Assembly: GCA_033850885.1 (NCBI GenBank)
Contig: JAWWPG010000060.1
Coordinates: forward strand, 1 to 64,000
Direction of reading: 5' to 3'
DNA length: 64,000 bases
From: JAWWPG01 sp033850885
GTDB taxonomy: Bacteria > Actinomycetota > Actinomycetes > Propionibacteriales > Nocardioidaceae
The notes beneath the pieces are model-generated. The model did not search any database. It worked only from the letters and a program-made list of their open reading frames with translations, and was not told where the DNA came from. Shown here one piece after another: positions 24,491 through 32,342 of this stretch (position 1 is its first letter; every line of letters starts with the position of its first letter). The position numbers and the translations under genes are program-made.

Positions 24491-24508
24491 GGCGGCCTCC
24501 ACAAAGTA

Positions 24509-24554
24509 GCAACTGAATAGTTGCAATAATATAGCAACCGGTGGGTTGCGTCAA
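24509..24554 (-). promoter_or_regulatory. promoter and ArsR-type operator of the SRPBCC-arsR operon
   Basis: On the minus strand a -35 box TTGACG (24549-24554) and a -10 box TATTAT (24526-24531) are 17 bases apart. Two dyads overlap them: GCAACC-N4-GGTTGC (24534-24549), filling the spacer, and GCAAC-N6-GTTGC (24509-24524), just after the -10. A repressor bound there would block RNA polymerase; the adjacent arsR is the natural candidate. Confidence 0.75.
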
Positions 24555-24715
24555 CAGGGTGCTGGACCGATCCGACCCCCACGAGTTCGCGGAGAGACGC
24601 GGTGCCGCCTACCGGGCCATGCGGACAGCGCGGTTCGTCATGACGTGCGAGCGTCGGCTTCAGCCCTAGGCGAACCCCGGTAGCCGGGCCGTGTCGTGCG
24701 GCTCATCCTGGTGGG

Positions 24716-25405
24716 ATGACATTCTTGAAGCGGGTGGATGTGGGCGGGGTGACACTGTCCATGAAGGTCTGGCCGGCCGAGGAGGAGCGCTTGGTGCCGG
24801 TGCTTCTCCTACCGGGGACGGGGGCAACCGCCCAGGACTGGGACGAGGTGGCGACCGAGCTTTCCCGGTCCCGGACGGTGTACGCCGTCGACCTGCGTGG
24901 GCACGGGGCAAGCGACTGGCCAGGCGAGTACTCAGTTGCGCTGCTCGCCACCGATGTCGTGGCTTTGCTCGACCGGTTGACCGAACCGGTGGTGGACATC
25001 GTCGGGCACTCCCTAGGCGGCCTGGTCGCGTGCAAAGCCGTGGCGGAGCGACCCTGGCGCGTACGCCGCTTGGTGCTGGAGGACGTCCCGATGCCGCATC
25101 CTCGCCTCGCTTCGATGCCTGCCCGGCCGGACGGGCCACTGGACTTCGACTGGAAGCTCGTCGAGCGGATCAGGCCCGAGATCGACAACCCGAACCCCGG
25201 TTGGGTGGACGTCATGCGGGCCATACCCGTGCCCACGTTCGTCATCGGCGGTGGCGACGCCAGCGCGGTACCGCAAGATGACGTCCGGGAACTGGTGGCC
25301 ACCCTGCCGGCGGGGCGCCTGGAGACCATCGAGGCCGGCCACCTCGTGCATGCCACGGAACTGGCTCAGTTCCTTGTCCGCGTCACCGCTTTCCTGGACG
25401 CCTAG
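24716..25405 (+). CDS. alpha/beta hydrolase
   Basis: A 229-residue alpha/beta-hydrolase-fold protein. The oxyanion loop LLLPGTGATAQDW, the nucleophile elbow VGHSLGG (Ser), FVIGGGDASAVPQDDV (acidic residue) and the late His in EAGHLVHATE form the expected catalytic set. It lacks a signal peptide. Substrate unknown: esterases, lactonases and non-heme haloperoxidase-like proteins all share these features. Monocistronic; it reads away from the SRPBCC operon. Confidence 0.83.
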   Translation: MTFLKRVDVGGVTLSMKVWPAEEERLVPVLLLPGTGATAQDWDEVATELSRSRTVYAVDLRGHGASDWPGEYSVALLATDVVALLDRLTEPVVDIVGHSLGGLVACKAVAERPWRVRRLVLEDVPMPHPRLASMPARPDGPLDFDWKLVERIRPEIDNPNPGWVDVMRAIPVPTFVIGGGDASAVPQDDVRELVATLPAGRLETIEAGHLVHATELAQFLVRVTAFLDA

Positions 25406-25651
25406 GTACCGTCCGGTTCGCCGCGGCGGCGACGCGCGAGACGAATGATTCGAGATGCGGAGCCATGACGCACGTCGGGGTGAACGGACGCGGCAGGTAC
25501 GGACTTTTCTCGGCGACGAGGGCCGCTTCTCGGGCACCTTCGCCGGCCCCAAAACGGTCCGGAATCGAGAAGCGCGGGGATGTCTGCGGGCCTAGCCTTC
25601 TCGGAGGGCCGGCACCACGCCGTACCCCCGAACAGCGGAAGGGAACCGAGC

Positions 25652-26101
25652 ATGCCTGCGAAGAACGCCAAGAACGAATCGGATGGTTTCAGCGCCGATG
25701 AGCGTGCCGCGATGAAGGAGCGCGCCGCCGAGCTGCGTGCCGAGGGCAAGAAAGGCGCCAAGAAGGCGGACGGCTTGCAGGCGGTCCTGGACAAGATCGC
25801 AGAGATGGCACCGGAGGATCGAGCGCTCGCTGAGCGAGTGCACGTGACGGTGACCGCGACCGCCCCCGAGTTGTCGCCGAAGACCTGGTACGGAATGCCC
25901 GCCTACACGAACGCGGACGGCAAGATCGTCGTGTTTTTCAAGGACGCGGGCAAGTTCAGCTACCGGTACTCGACACTCGGTTTCGAGGAGGCGGCGAACC
26001 TCGACGACGGCGACCTGTGGCCGGTGTCGTACGCGCTCAAGAAGTGGAGCCCCATGGTGGAGAAGCAGGTCGTCGAGCTGGTGAAGGCGGCGATCTCCTG
26101 A
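25652..26101 (+). CDS. DUF1801 domain protein
   Basis: A 149-residue protein with a charged N-terminus (MPAKNAKNESDGFSADERAAMKERAAELRAEGKKGAKK) and a DUF1801-type domain: VTATAPELSPKTWYGMPAYTNADGKIVVFFKDAGKFSYRYSTLGF. DUF1801 is related to frataxin-like folds and has been linked to iron, although its role is poorly defined. GGAAGGGA 8 bases upstream supports ATG 25652. Convergent with msrA. Confidence 0.8.
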   Translation: MPAKNAKNESDGFSADERAAMKERAAELRAEGKKGAKKADGLQAVLDKIAEMAPEDRALAERVHVTVTATAPELSPKTWYGMPAYTNADGKIVVFFKDAGKFSYRYSTLGFEEAANLDDGDLWPVSYALKKWSPMVEKQVVELVKAAIS

Positions 26102-26117
26102 ACGTTTGCCGCGCGCG

Positions 26118-26633
26118 TTAGGACGCGGTTTCGTGGTGCGGGAGCTTCCAGCCCGGCCGGGGGAAATGGCATGTGTCGCCGTCGGGGTGCTTCTGCAGGT
26201 AGTCCTGGTCCTCGGGCTCGGCTTCCCAGAAAGGCCCGGCGGGTTCGATCTCGGTGACGACCTTGCCGGGCCAGAGCCCGGACGCCTCGACGTCGGAGAT
26301 CGTGTCCTCGGCGACACGTTTCTGCTCATCGCTCGCGTAGAAGATCGCGGACCGATAATCGGTGCCAACGTCGTCTACTTGGCGGTTCATCGTGGTCGGA
26401 TCGTGGATCTGGAAGAAGAGCTCGAGGATGTCGCGGAACGAAGTCTGCTCCGGGTCGAAGACGATCTCGACCGCCTCCGCGTGGGTGCCCGGGTTCGCCT
26501 CGGTCGGGTTGGGAATGTCCCCACCGGACCATCCGACGCGTGTGGAGATCACGCCGCGCTGCTTGCGCAACAGTTCCTGGACCCCCCAGAAGCATCCACC
26601 GGCGAGGATTGCGGTCTCGGCGTTGTCGCCCAT
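26118..26633 (-). CDS. msrA: peptide-methionine (S)-S-oxide reductase
   Basis: A 171-residue MsrA that reduces the S-epimer of methionine sulfoxide in oxidised proteins. The active-site motif GGCFWG carries the catalytic Cys14, followed by GYSGG-like VGWSGGDIPNPTEANPGTHAEAVEIVFDP. Resolving cysteines are not obvious; only one further Cys (DGDTCHFPRPGW) is seen near the C-terminus. ATG 26633 (MGDNAETAIL) is chosen; the ORF upstream to 26726 does not resemble MsrA. Confidence 0.93.
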   Translation of the reverse strand: MGDNAETAILAGGCFWGVQELLRKQRGVISTRVGWSGGDIPNPTEANPGTHAEAVEIVFDPEQTSFRDILELFFQIHDPTTMNRQVDDVGTDYRSAIFYASDEQKRVAEDTISDVEASGLWPGKVVTEIEPAGPFWEAEPEDQDYLQKHPDGDTCHFPRPGWKLPHHETAS

Positions 26634-26813
26634 CGCGTTTGTCCTTAGCTGGGAAGTTCTGTTGGAAACTACTCTCGGACGGAGGCGGTTGTCTACGCCG
26701 ATGTCACCGAGTTCATGCATGACCACCCCGGGACATTCGCCTGTGCCCGGCGACGGAAGCGACCCACCACGTCTGGGTCAGCTACTTGCATCGACACTTC
26801 GAGGGGCGTGAGC

Positions 26814-27698
26814 TCACCGCTTCAGGCTGGGCATGTGCGTCGTCGCCACGGACTCGAACACCTCCCACTCAGCCGGCTTCGTACGCCATGACTCGGGCAG
26901 ATACAAGACGAACTCGTCGACCCCGATCGCCCGGAATCGGCCAACCATGTCGAGGAAGTACTCGGCCGACTCCCACGGGGTCAGCGGAGGGAAGCAGACG
27001 ACGGAGTGCCTGATCCCACGGGGATCGCGGTCGAGCTCAACGCAGAAGTCGTCAAAACGCTTTCCACGCTCGGCGGTCACTCGATAGAAGTCATCCTCCG
27101 TCTCGACGCCGTACCCGCCGAACGAGCTCCATCCGTCGGCGTACCGAGCCGCGAGTCGCAGCATTCTCGGCCCATGCGCGGCCACGGTGATCGGTGGCCT
27201 GGGAGCCTGCAGGGGCGGCGGTATCACCTCGGCGCCAGTGCACCGATAGAAGCGCCCGCGGTAGTCGGTGGTCTCCTGGCGCAGCAACAGGTCCAGCAGC
27301 TCGAGGAACTCCGCGAACCTGCTCACGCTCTCACCAGCCGACCAGTCCACGCCGACCGCTGCGGCGCCGGCGGAGGGATCACCTACACCGAGGGCGATCT
27401 CGAGCCGTCCGGTGCTGACGTGATCGACCGTCATCGCGGCCTTCGCGAGTGTCACGGGATGCCGGAAGTAAAGACTGCTGACCAACGTGCCCACCCGGAT
27501 CGTCGAGGTGTGACACGCCATCAAGGCCAGGGTTGACGGTCCGTCGAACATCGGGTGATGCGGCCGATCCGGCTCGACAACGGTGTCGACGTTCCACAGC
27601 ACATCGAAGTTCAGTCGCTCCGCGAGCAGCCATCGCCGGCGCAGCTCGTTCAGAGGGAGGTGTTGGTACTGATACGCGCAGAAGCGAACAGAAGACAC
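26814..27698 (-). CDS. LLM-class (luciferase-like) flavin oxidoreductase
   Basis: A TIM-barrel monooxygenase or dehydrogenase of the bacterial luciferase family, which in actinobacteria often uses F420 or FMN. It has the typical AERLNFDVLWNVDT start, STLALMACHTSTIRVGTLVSSLYFRHPVTLAKAAMTVDHVSTGRLEIALGVG, and RPPITVAAHGPRMLRLAARYADGW. I place the start at GTG 27698 (VSSVRFCAYQYQHLPL); ATG 27761 would add 21 unconserved residues. In the uninterrupted chromosome it would be the neighbour of glnA; the element at 27879 separates them. Confidence 0.83.
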   Translation of the reverse strand: MSSVRFCAYQYQHLPLNELRRRWLLAERLNFDVLWNVDTVVEPDRPHHPMFDGPSTLALMACHTSTIRVGTLVSSLYFRHPVTLAKAAMTVDHVSTGRLEIALGVGDPSAGAAAVGVDWSAGESVSRFAEFLELLDLLLRQETTDYRGRFYRCTGAEVIPPPLQAPRPPITVAAHGPRMLRLAARYADGWSSFGGYGVETEDDFYRVTAERGKRFDDFCVELDRDPRGIRHSVVCFPPLTPWESAEYFLDMVGRFRAIGVDEFVLYLPESWRTKPAEWEVFESVATTHMPSLKR

Positions 27699-27817
27699 CT
27701 CGGCACCCCACCAAGTTCGAACTCCGGCGTTGGAGCGGGCGTGCTCAACGCTCCACCGCATTCGATAGAGCGATGCTCCTCGGCAGACCCGGGCGTGTCA
27801 ACCCCCTCTGATCGAAC

Positions 27818-27859
27818 CAAAACCGGCCCCGGACCCCGCGTTTGCGCAGGTCAGGGGCC
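27818..27859 (-). terminator. stranded original terminator of glnA
   Basis: On the minus strand GGCCCCTGACC (27849-27859) pairs with GGTCCGGGGCC (27825-27835) with one mismatch and is followed by GGTTTTGG. It lies 19 bases beyond the attL copy of the glnA 3' end, so before insertion it would have followed glnA directly. Confidence 0.65.
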
Positions 27860-27878
27860 AGTTCGGTGATACGACATC

Positions 27879-27906
27879 TTAGATGTCGTAGTACAGCTCG
27901 AACTCG
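27879..27906. repeat. attL: direct repeat of the glnA 3' end
   Basis: This 28-bp block is identical to 51055-51082 and, on the minus strand, encodes EFELYYDI-stop. To its left it forms a near-perfect palindrome across the stop codon (arms TACGACATCT / AGATGTCGTA, 27870-27890), the type of core that tyrosine recombinases use. Confidence 0.88.
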
Positions 27907-28434
27907 CCCCGCGTGGCAAGACGCCGTTGGCGGTGAATTGCCGTTGTTGAAAAGTGCCCTCTGACCTGGTCCTTTGCGATCGGCTGTGATTGAAGGTGAA
28001 CGGTCGGAGTCGACGCTCGTGTGTACCCGATGTGTACCCGATCCGAACTGCAACCTCAACCTTGCTTCAGGTTTCGCCCCGGCACGAGTTCGATCTGGTA
28101 CGACCAAGCTTTGGCGTGCGGCCTGAGGAGCCCCGACTGCCAGGCCTGTTGCTACGTCGACCACCTGGTGCGGATCGCGCGCACGATTTCGACGCTGAGT
28201 CCTTGTTGCCAGGGTCGCTCGGGGGCACAGGTAGTTCGAGGAAGCGGTGCAGCATGTCCGGTTAGGGAACCGGGCTGCCCATCGGCGCCGAAGGACTCCT
28301 TGAGCGCCGCCGCGGCGGTCGCGGTGCATAGTCGGGTGTTGCCAGCCATGTGCGGCTTCCCGAGGCCGGCCTTCCCGGCCCTGGTCGGTCCCATGCCTCA
28401 TGCCATTGTGGTCGGCCCGGACCCGCGTGTTGGC
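27907..28434. other. left end of the element, no gene
   Basis: No ORF looks coding; the long plus-strand ORF from 28021 is antisense to the cupin gene in its second half. It holds one arm-site-like motif (28021-28038). Near 28360-28383 a GGCC-rich hairpin lies downstream of the cupin stop and could end the nar operon transcript. Confidence 0.5.
28021..28038 (+). promoter_or_regulatory. possible integrase arm-type site (left)
   Basis: GTGTACCCGATGTGTACC is a two-fold direct repeat of GTGTACC and differs at one of 18 positions from 50989-51006, close to the other att site. Matching direct repeats near both ends suggest integrase or excisionase binding. Confidence 0.5.
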
Positions 28435-28770
28435 TCAGGCGATGGCCTTGCCCACAGTCAACAGGATGACGGAGTCATCGACTGCCTCGAGGGCGTGCCG
28501 GGAGTCTGGCACGATCAACAGATCGCCGGGAGAACCGTTCCATCTGGTTTCATTCGCGACCAGGGTAACTCGACCGTGCAGCACTTGGACTGTCGCTTCA
28601 CCCGGGTTCTCGTGCTCGTCCAGGTTGGAACCGGCGCGCAGTGCGATCAGGGTCTGTCGCAGCAGGTGTTCGTGACCGCCATAGATGGTGTGTGCACTGC
28701 GGCCACTCCCCGCGGCGCGAGCGAACTCCAGGTGCTGCCTGGCTAGTGCGGTCAAGGACTCCTTCTGCAT
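28435..28770 (-). CDS. cupin domain protein
   Basis: A 111-residue single-domain cupin. The beta-barrel pattern reads TIYGGHEHLLRQTLIALRAGSNLDEHENPGEATVQVLHGRVTLVANETRWNGSPGDLLIVPDSRHALEAVDDSVILLTV, with a candidate metal site of two His and a Glu in LDEHENPGEATVQVLHG and a later His in PDSRHAL. It is the last gene of the nar operon, 6 bases after the hemerythrin gene. Cupins of this kind are often found with hemerythrin-like proteins in denitrification gene sets. Its role here is unknown; NO or oxygen stress response is an inference from context. Confidence 0.8.
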   Translation of the reverse strand: MQKESLTALARQHLEFARAAGSGRSAHTIYGGHEHLLRQTLIALRAGSNLDEHENPGEATVQVLHGRVTLVANETRWNGSPGDLLIVPDSRHALEAVDDSVILLTVGKAIA

Positions 28771-28776
28771 GGGTTC

Positions 28777-29271
28777 TCACTCTCCTTCTACCTGGTCAGC
28801 GGGTGCGGCGTCGTCAAGCAGAAACGTCGGTGACTTCGTGTGTTCACTCTCGACGAGCCGCCACCCGGACTCATCCAGGGTCACCACGGAGACAGGGAAG
28901 ATTCCCAGGTCCTCGCGCTCCACGTGCCCGCCGAGATCGTCGAACAGCCGCATGACCTCAGCATCGAAGTCAGCCGAGCTCGCGTCGAGGGCGGTAACCA
29001 CGCCATGGAACTGTCGGTGCTCGGTCTCCAACTCGTTAAGCTCGTCCAGGAACTCACCCATGTCTCGCAGTGCGGTGAAGATACCGGCCTCCTCTCGTTG
29101 GACGTGGCGTTGTAGATGGCCCGCGAGGCGGTTGAGCCTCTGCATGGCGAGCTTCTTGTCACCGATGGTCAAGGCTTGTCGGACGCGATTTGCCTCGTCC
29201 ATCAAAGCCGCATGCTCGTCCATCAGCTCCCCGACCGACGGGACCTGGCGGCATCCGCAGTACTCACACAC
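28777..29271 (-). CDS. hemerythrin-like domain protein
   Basis: A 164-residue protein starting (M)CEYCGCRQVPSVGELMDEHAALMDEANRV. The CEYCGC start is typical of a group of hemerythrin-like proteins found in bacterial nitrogen-oxide and stress gene clusters. Helices contain conserved His/Glu of a diiron site: LMDEHAAL, HLQRHVQREEAGIF, ETEHRQFH and GGHVEREDLGIFP. The GTG at 29271 lies one base after the narI stop, so translation is coupled. It may bind O2 or NO, or help repair Fe-S clusters of the nitrate reductase as RIC proteins do; this is inferred. Confidence 0.82.
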   Translation of the reverse strand: MCEYCGCRQVPSVGELMDEHAALMDEANRVRQALTIGDKKLAMQRLNRLAGHLQRHVQREEAGIFTALRDMGEFLDELNELETEHRQFHGVVTALDASSADFDAEVMRLFDDLGGHVEREDLGIFPVSVVTLDESGWRLVESEHTKSPTFLLDDAAPADQVEGE

Positions 29272-29272
29272 C

Positions 29273-29992
29273 TCAGCCCACCCGGTCCCAGCCACGGCGT
29301 GGGCGGTGGCTGCCGAGCTCCTGGTCGTCGCGGCTGCGGTAGACGATGTAGGGGCGGGTGAGGTAGCCGAGCGGCGCGCTGAAGACATGTACCAGTCGGG
29401 TAAACGGCCACAACGCGAACAACCCCATGGCGACGAGCCCGTGCAGCTGGAAGGACCAAGGCGCTGCGCCCATCAGGTCGGGGTGGGGCTGGAAGCGGAA
29501 GATGCCGCGGAACCAGATTGAGACGCCCTGTCGGTAGTCGTAGTGGCCGAAGACGTTGGCCGCCACGGTGTTGTAGAGACCCAGGAAGATGACAGTCGCG
29601 AGGAAGGCGTACATCACCTTGTCCATCGGCGTGGTCGCGGAGAAGACCGGCCCGACGGTGCGGCGCCGGTAGATCAGGATGACCAGCCCGACGACCGTCG
29701 CCAGCCCCGCCAGGGCACCGACAGACATGGCCATGAAGTGGTAGGACCCCTCGGAGATTCCCACCGCCTCGGTCCAACCCTCGGGGATCCCGAGCCCGAC
29801 CACGTGTCCGAAGAACACGCCGATAATCCCGAAGTGGAACAGCGGGCTTCCGATCCTTAGTAGCCGATTCTCGTAGAGCTGCGACGATCGGGTGGTCCAC
29901 CCGAACTTGTCGTAGCGGTAGCGCCACCAGTGGCCGACAACGAACGACGTCAGGCAGATGTAGGGGACGACGACATAGAGGAACTCGTTCAT
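29273..29992 (-). CDS. narI: respiratory nitrate reductase gamma subunit
   Basis: A 239-residue membrane cytochrome b that takes electrons from menaquinol and passes them to NarH. Five hydrophobic segments are visible. The two b-heme ligand pairs match E. coli NarI spacing: His53 and His63 (LFHFGIIGVFFGHVVG), and a pair 18 residues apart in WSFQLHGLVAMGLFALWPFTRLVHVF. The C-terminal RPYIVYRSRDD is also conserved. The ATG overlaps the narJ stop (ATGA). Confidence 0.95.
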   Translation of the reverse strand: MNEFLYVVVPYICLTSFVVGHWWRYRYDKFGWTTRSSQLYENRLLRIGSPLFHFGIIGVFFGHVVGLGIPEGWTEAVGISEGSYHFMAMSVGALAGLATVVGLVILIYRRRTVGPVFSATTPMDKVMYAFLATVIFLGLYNTVAANVFGHYDYRQGVSIWFRGIFRFQPHPDLMGAAPWSFQLHGLVAMGLFALWPFTRLVHVFSAPLGYLTRPYIVYRSRDDQELGSHRPRRGWDRVG

Positions 29993-30696
29993 GTGCGGGC
30001 TCCGGGGAACGATGGCATGGGCAGGAGGATGGACTCGGGTGTGCCGCTGATCGTCCCGGGGCTGAACTGCGGGTTGGCGAACGGCGCGAGCCCCACCTCC
30101 TCCTCCGGCGGCCCCTCGGCAGCGAGGCGGCGTACTGCGTCCCGCTCGTCACCGCGCAACGGCGGGAGGGTGGCGACCACGGCATTGAGCAGGCTCACCC
30201 ACGGTGAGCCCATGTCTCGTAGGGACAGCCGCAGCAGTTCCAGTCCCGCCCGGTGGTCGAGCATCAGGCCCCAGCCAAGGTGACGGTCCACGGTTCCGGC
30301 GAACTCCAGCACCACGCACAGGTGGTCCGGCAGCTCGGCATCATCGAGCTCCAACCCGGCCCGGAGGTATGTCTGTTTGAAACGCAGCAGTGCCATTCCC
30401 CGCTTGCGCGTGTCGCCGTGCGCGAAGTAGGTCAGGTACAGGGTGCAACGCCGGCGGGAGTCGAAGGTCTCGACGTAGTCGGCCTGGAGCTGCGGCAGCG
30501 GAGTCGACGCGAGATGGTCCAGGAAGTCCCGCAGGGAGTCCCTGATAGAAACCCGTAGCCCCTGGGCTGCCGATCGGATCAGGTTGGAGTGCGCCAGGAC
30601 CCCTTCGTCGGGGTAGTCGAGCAGCAGGGAGACTGACTGCCACACGATGGTCAGCTGGTCTGGCGGCAGGGTCGGCTTCGGGCGACGGCCGCTCAC
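29989..30696 (-). CDS. narJ: nitrate reductase molybdenum cofactor assembly chaperone
   Basis: A 235-residue all-helical TorD/NarJ-family chaperone that holds apo-NarGH while the molybdenum cofactor is inserted and is not part of the final enzyme. It shows QSVSLLLDYPDEGVL, LDHLASTPLPQLQADYVETFDSRRRCTLYLTYFAHGDTRKRGMALLRFKQTY and DHLCVVLEFAG. Coupled by 4-base overlaps on both sides (narH stop and narI start). Confidence 0.94.
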   Translation of the reverse strand: MSGRRPKPTLPPDQLTIVWQSVSLLLDYPDEGVLAHSNLIRSAAQGLRVSIRDSLRDFLDHLASTPLPQLQADYVETFDSRRRCTLYLTYFAHGDTRKRGMALLRFKQTYLRAGLELDDAELPDHLCVVLEFAGTVDRHLGWGLMLDHRAGLELLRLSLRDMGSPWVSLLNAVVATLPPLRGDERDAVRRLAAEGPPEEEVGLAPFANPQFSPGTISGTPESILLPMPSFPGART

Positions 30697-32342
30697 TCGT
30701 TCTCCCCCCTTCGGGGGAACAGACCGGGTGGTGAGCCCTTGCCGTCCCAGTTCAGCAGGTTGACTCGGGCTCCCTTGTTCTCAGGACCCGCGAGCGAGTC
30801 GGCGGTCTGTCGGTCCTGGAGCATCTGGAAGTTCTCGACGGCGATCGGTGTCGGTGCACCGGACCCCTCTCCGAAGAGGCCTTGCTGCCCACCGCCGTAC
30901 TCGGAGACCGAGCACTCGGTGGCGAGCTCCTCCAGGGAGTGCGCCTGCTCGGCGTGTGCGGGCGGGATCACGTAGCGCTCGTCGTACTTCGCGATCGCCA
31001 GGAGGCGGAACATGTCGTACATGTTCTCCTCGGTCATGCCCACGGCCGCCGGGATCGCAGCGTCTGGCTCGCGGCCCATGTTGATGTCGCGCATGTAGCA
31101 GCGCATCGCCGCGAGCTTCTTGAGCACGGCGTCTATCGGGGCGACGTCACCAGCGGTGAAGAGCTCGGCGAGGTACTCGATCGGGATCCGCAGCGCGTCG
31201 ATCGCCGCGAACAGGTTGGCCTTGTCCTCGGCGTCCTCCCCGGTCTCCGCCACGACGTCGACGACGGGCGAGAGAGGTGGGATGTACCAGACCATCGGCA
31301 TGGTGCGGTACTCGGGATGCAACGGAAGGGCGACTTGGTAGGTGTTGATGAGCGCGAAGATCGGGGAGCGTTGGGCGGCGTCGACCCAGTCCCGGGCGAT
31401 GCCGGCCCGTCCCGCCTCACGGACGACCTCGGGGTCGAATGGGTCGAGGAAGACGTCGCGCTGCGCTTGGTAGAGCTGGTGGTCGTCGAGGGTCGAGGCG
31501 GCGTCGAGCACTTTGTCGGCGTCGTAAAGCATGAGGCCGATGTAGCGCAGTCGGCCGACGCAGGTCTCCGAGCACACGGTCGGCAGTCCGACCTCGATCC
31601 GCGGGAAGCAGAACGTGCACTTCTCGGCCTTGCCGGTGCGGTGGTTGAAGTAGATCTTCTTGTAGGGGCAACCCGAGACGCACATTCGCCAGCCGCGGCA
31701 CTTGTCCTGGTCGACCAGGACGATGCCGTCCTCCTCGCGCTTGTAGATGGCGCCGCTGGGGCATGAGGCGGCGCACGACGGGTTCAGGCAGTGTTCACAG
31801 ATCCGCGGCAGATAGAACATGAAGGTCTGCTCGAACTCGAACTTCACCTTGTCTGCGATCTTCTTCAGCATCGGGTCACGGTGCGCGTTCGCGGTGGAGC
31901 CGCCGAGGTCGTCGTCCCAGTTGGCCGACCACTCGATCTTCATGTTCCTGCCCGAGATCAGTGACTTCGGCCGAGCCACCGGGGTGTGCTCCTGGGCCGG
32001 TGCGTCGGTGAGCGTGGCGTAGTCATAAGTCCAAGGCTCGTAGTACTCGCCGATCGAGGGCAGCTTCGGGTTCGAGAAGATCGTGAACAGCTTCTTGAAC
32101 CGGCCGCCAGCCTTGAGCTTCAACCGGCCGCGCTTGCTGAGCTCCCAGCCGCCCTGCCATTTCTGCTGGTCCTCGTAGGTGCGGGGGTAGCCAAGGCCGG
32201 GCCGGGTCTCGACGTTGTTGAACCAGATGTACTCGGTCCCCGAACGGTTGGTCCACGCCTGCTTGCAGGTGACCGAGCAGGTGTGGCATCCGATGCACTT
32301 GTCGAGGTTCATCACCATGGCCATCTGCGCCATGACCCTCAT
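30693..32342 (-). CDS. narH: respiratory nitrate reductase beta subunit
   Basis: A 549-residue iron-sulfur subunit that passes electrons from NarI hemes to NarG. Cysteine groups for four clusters are visible: CIGCHTCSVTC, CEHCLNPSCAASCPSGA, CRGWRMCVSGCP (the group with Trp in place of Cys, which binds the [3Fe-4S] cluster) and CTFC. The start may be ATG 32342, which shares one base with the narG stop, or ATG 32333 (MAQMAMVMNLDKCIGCH). The C-terminal part with GREPDAAIPAAVGMTEENMYDMFRLLAIAKYDERYVIP is typical. Confidence 0.96.
   Translation of the reverse strand: MRVMAQMAMVMNLDKCIGCHTCSVTCKQAWTNRSGTEYIWFNNVETRPGLGYPRTYEDQQKWQGGWELSKRGRLKLKAGGRFKKLFTIFSNPKLPSIGEYYEPWTYDYATLTDAPAQEHTPVARPKSLISGRNMKIEWSANWDDDLGGSTANAHRDPMLKKIADKVKFEFEQTFMFYLPRICEHCLNPSCAASCPSGAIYKREEDGIVLVDQDKCRGWRMCVSGCPYKKIYFNHRTGKAEKCTFCFPRIEVGLPTVCSETCVGRLRYIGLMLYDADKVLDAASTLDDHQLYQAQRDVFLDPFDPEVVREAGRAGIARDWVDAAQRSPIFALINTYQVALPLHPEYRTMPMVWYIPPLSPVVDVVAETGEDAEDKANLFAAIDALRIPIEYLAELFTAGDVAPIDAVLKKLAAMRCYMRDINMGREPDAAIPAAVGMTEENMYDMFRLLAIAKYDERYVIPPAHAEQAHSLEELATECSVSEYGGGQQGLFGEGSGAPTPIAVENFQMLQDRQTADSLAGPENKGARVNLLNWDGKGSPPGLFPRRGENE

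Noticed and set aside
27870..27906. tRNA or tmRNA gene as the attachment site
   Set aside because: Neither att copy forms a cloverleaf or carries a T-loop motif; the repeat is the glnA coding end.
28021..28746. A 241-residue plus-strand frame at the left end of the element
   Set aside because: Its second half is antisense to the cupin gene and its first half lacks a ribosome site; the start merely coincides with the GTGTACC repeats.
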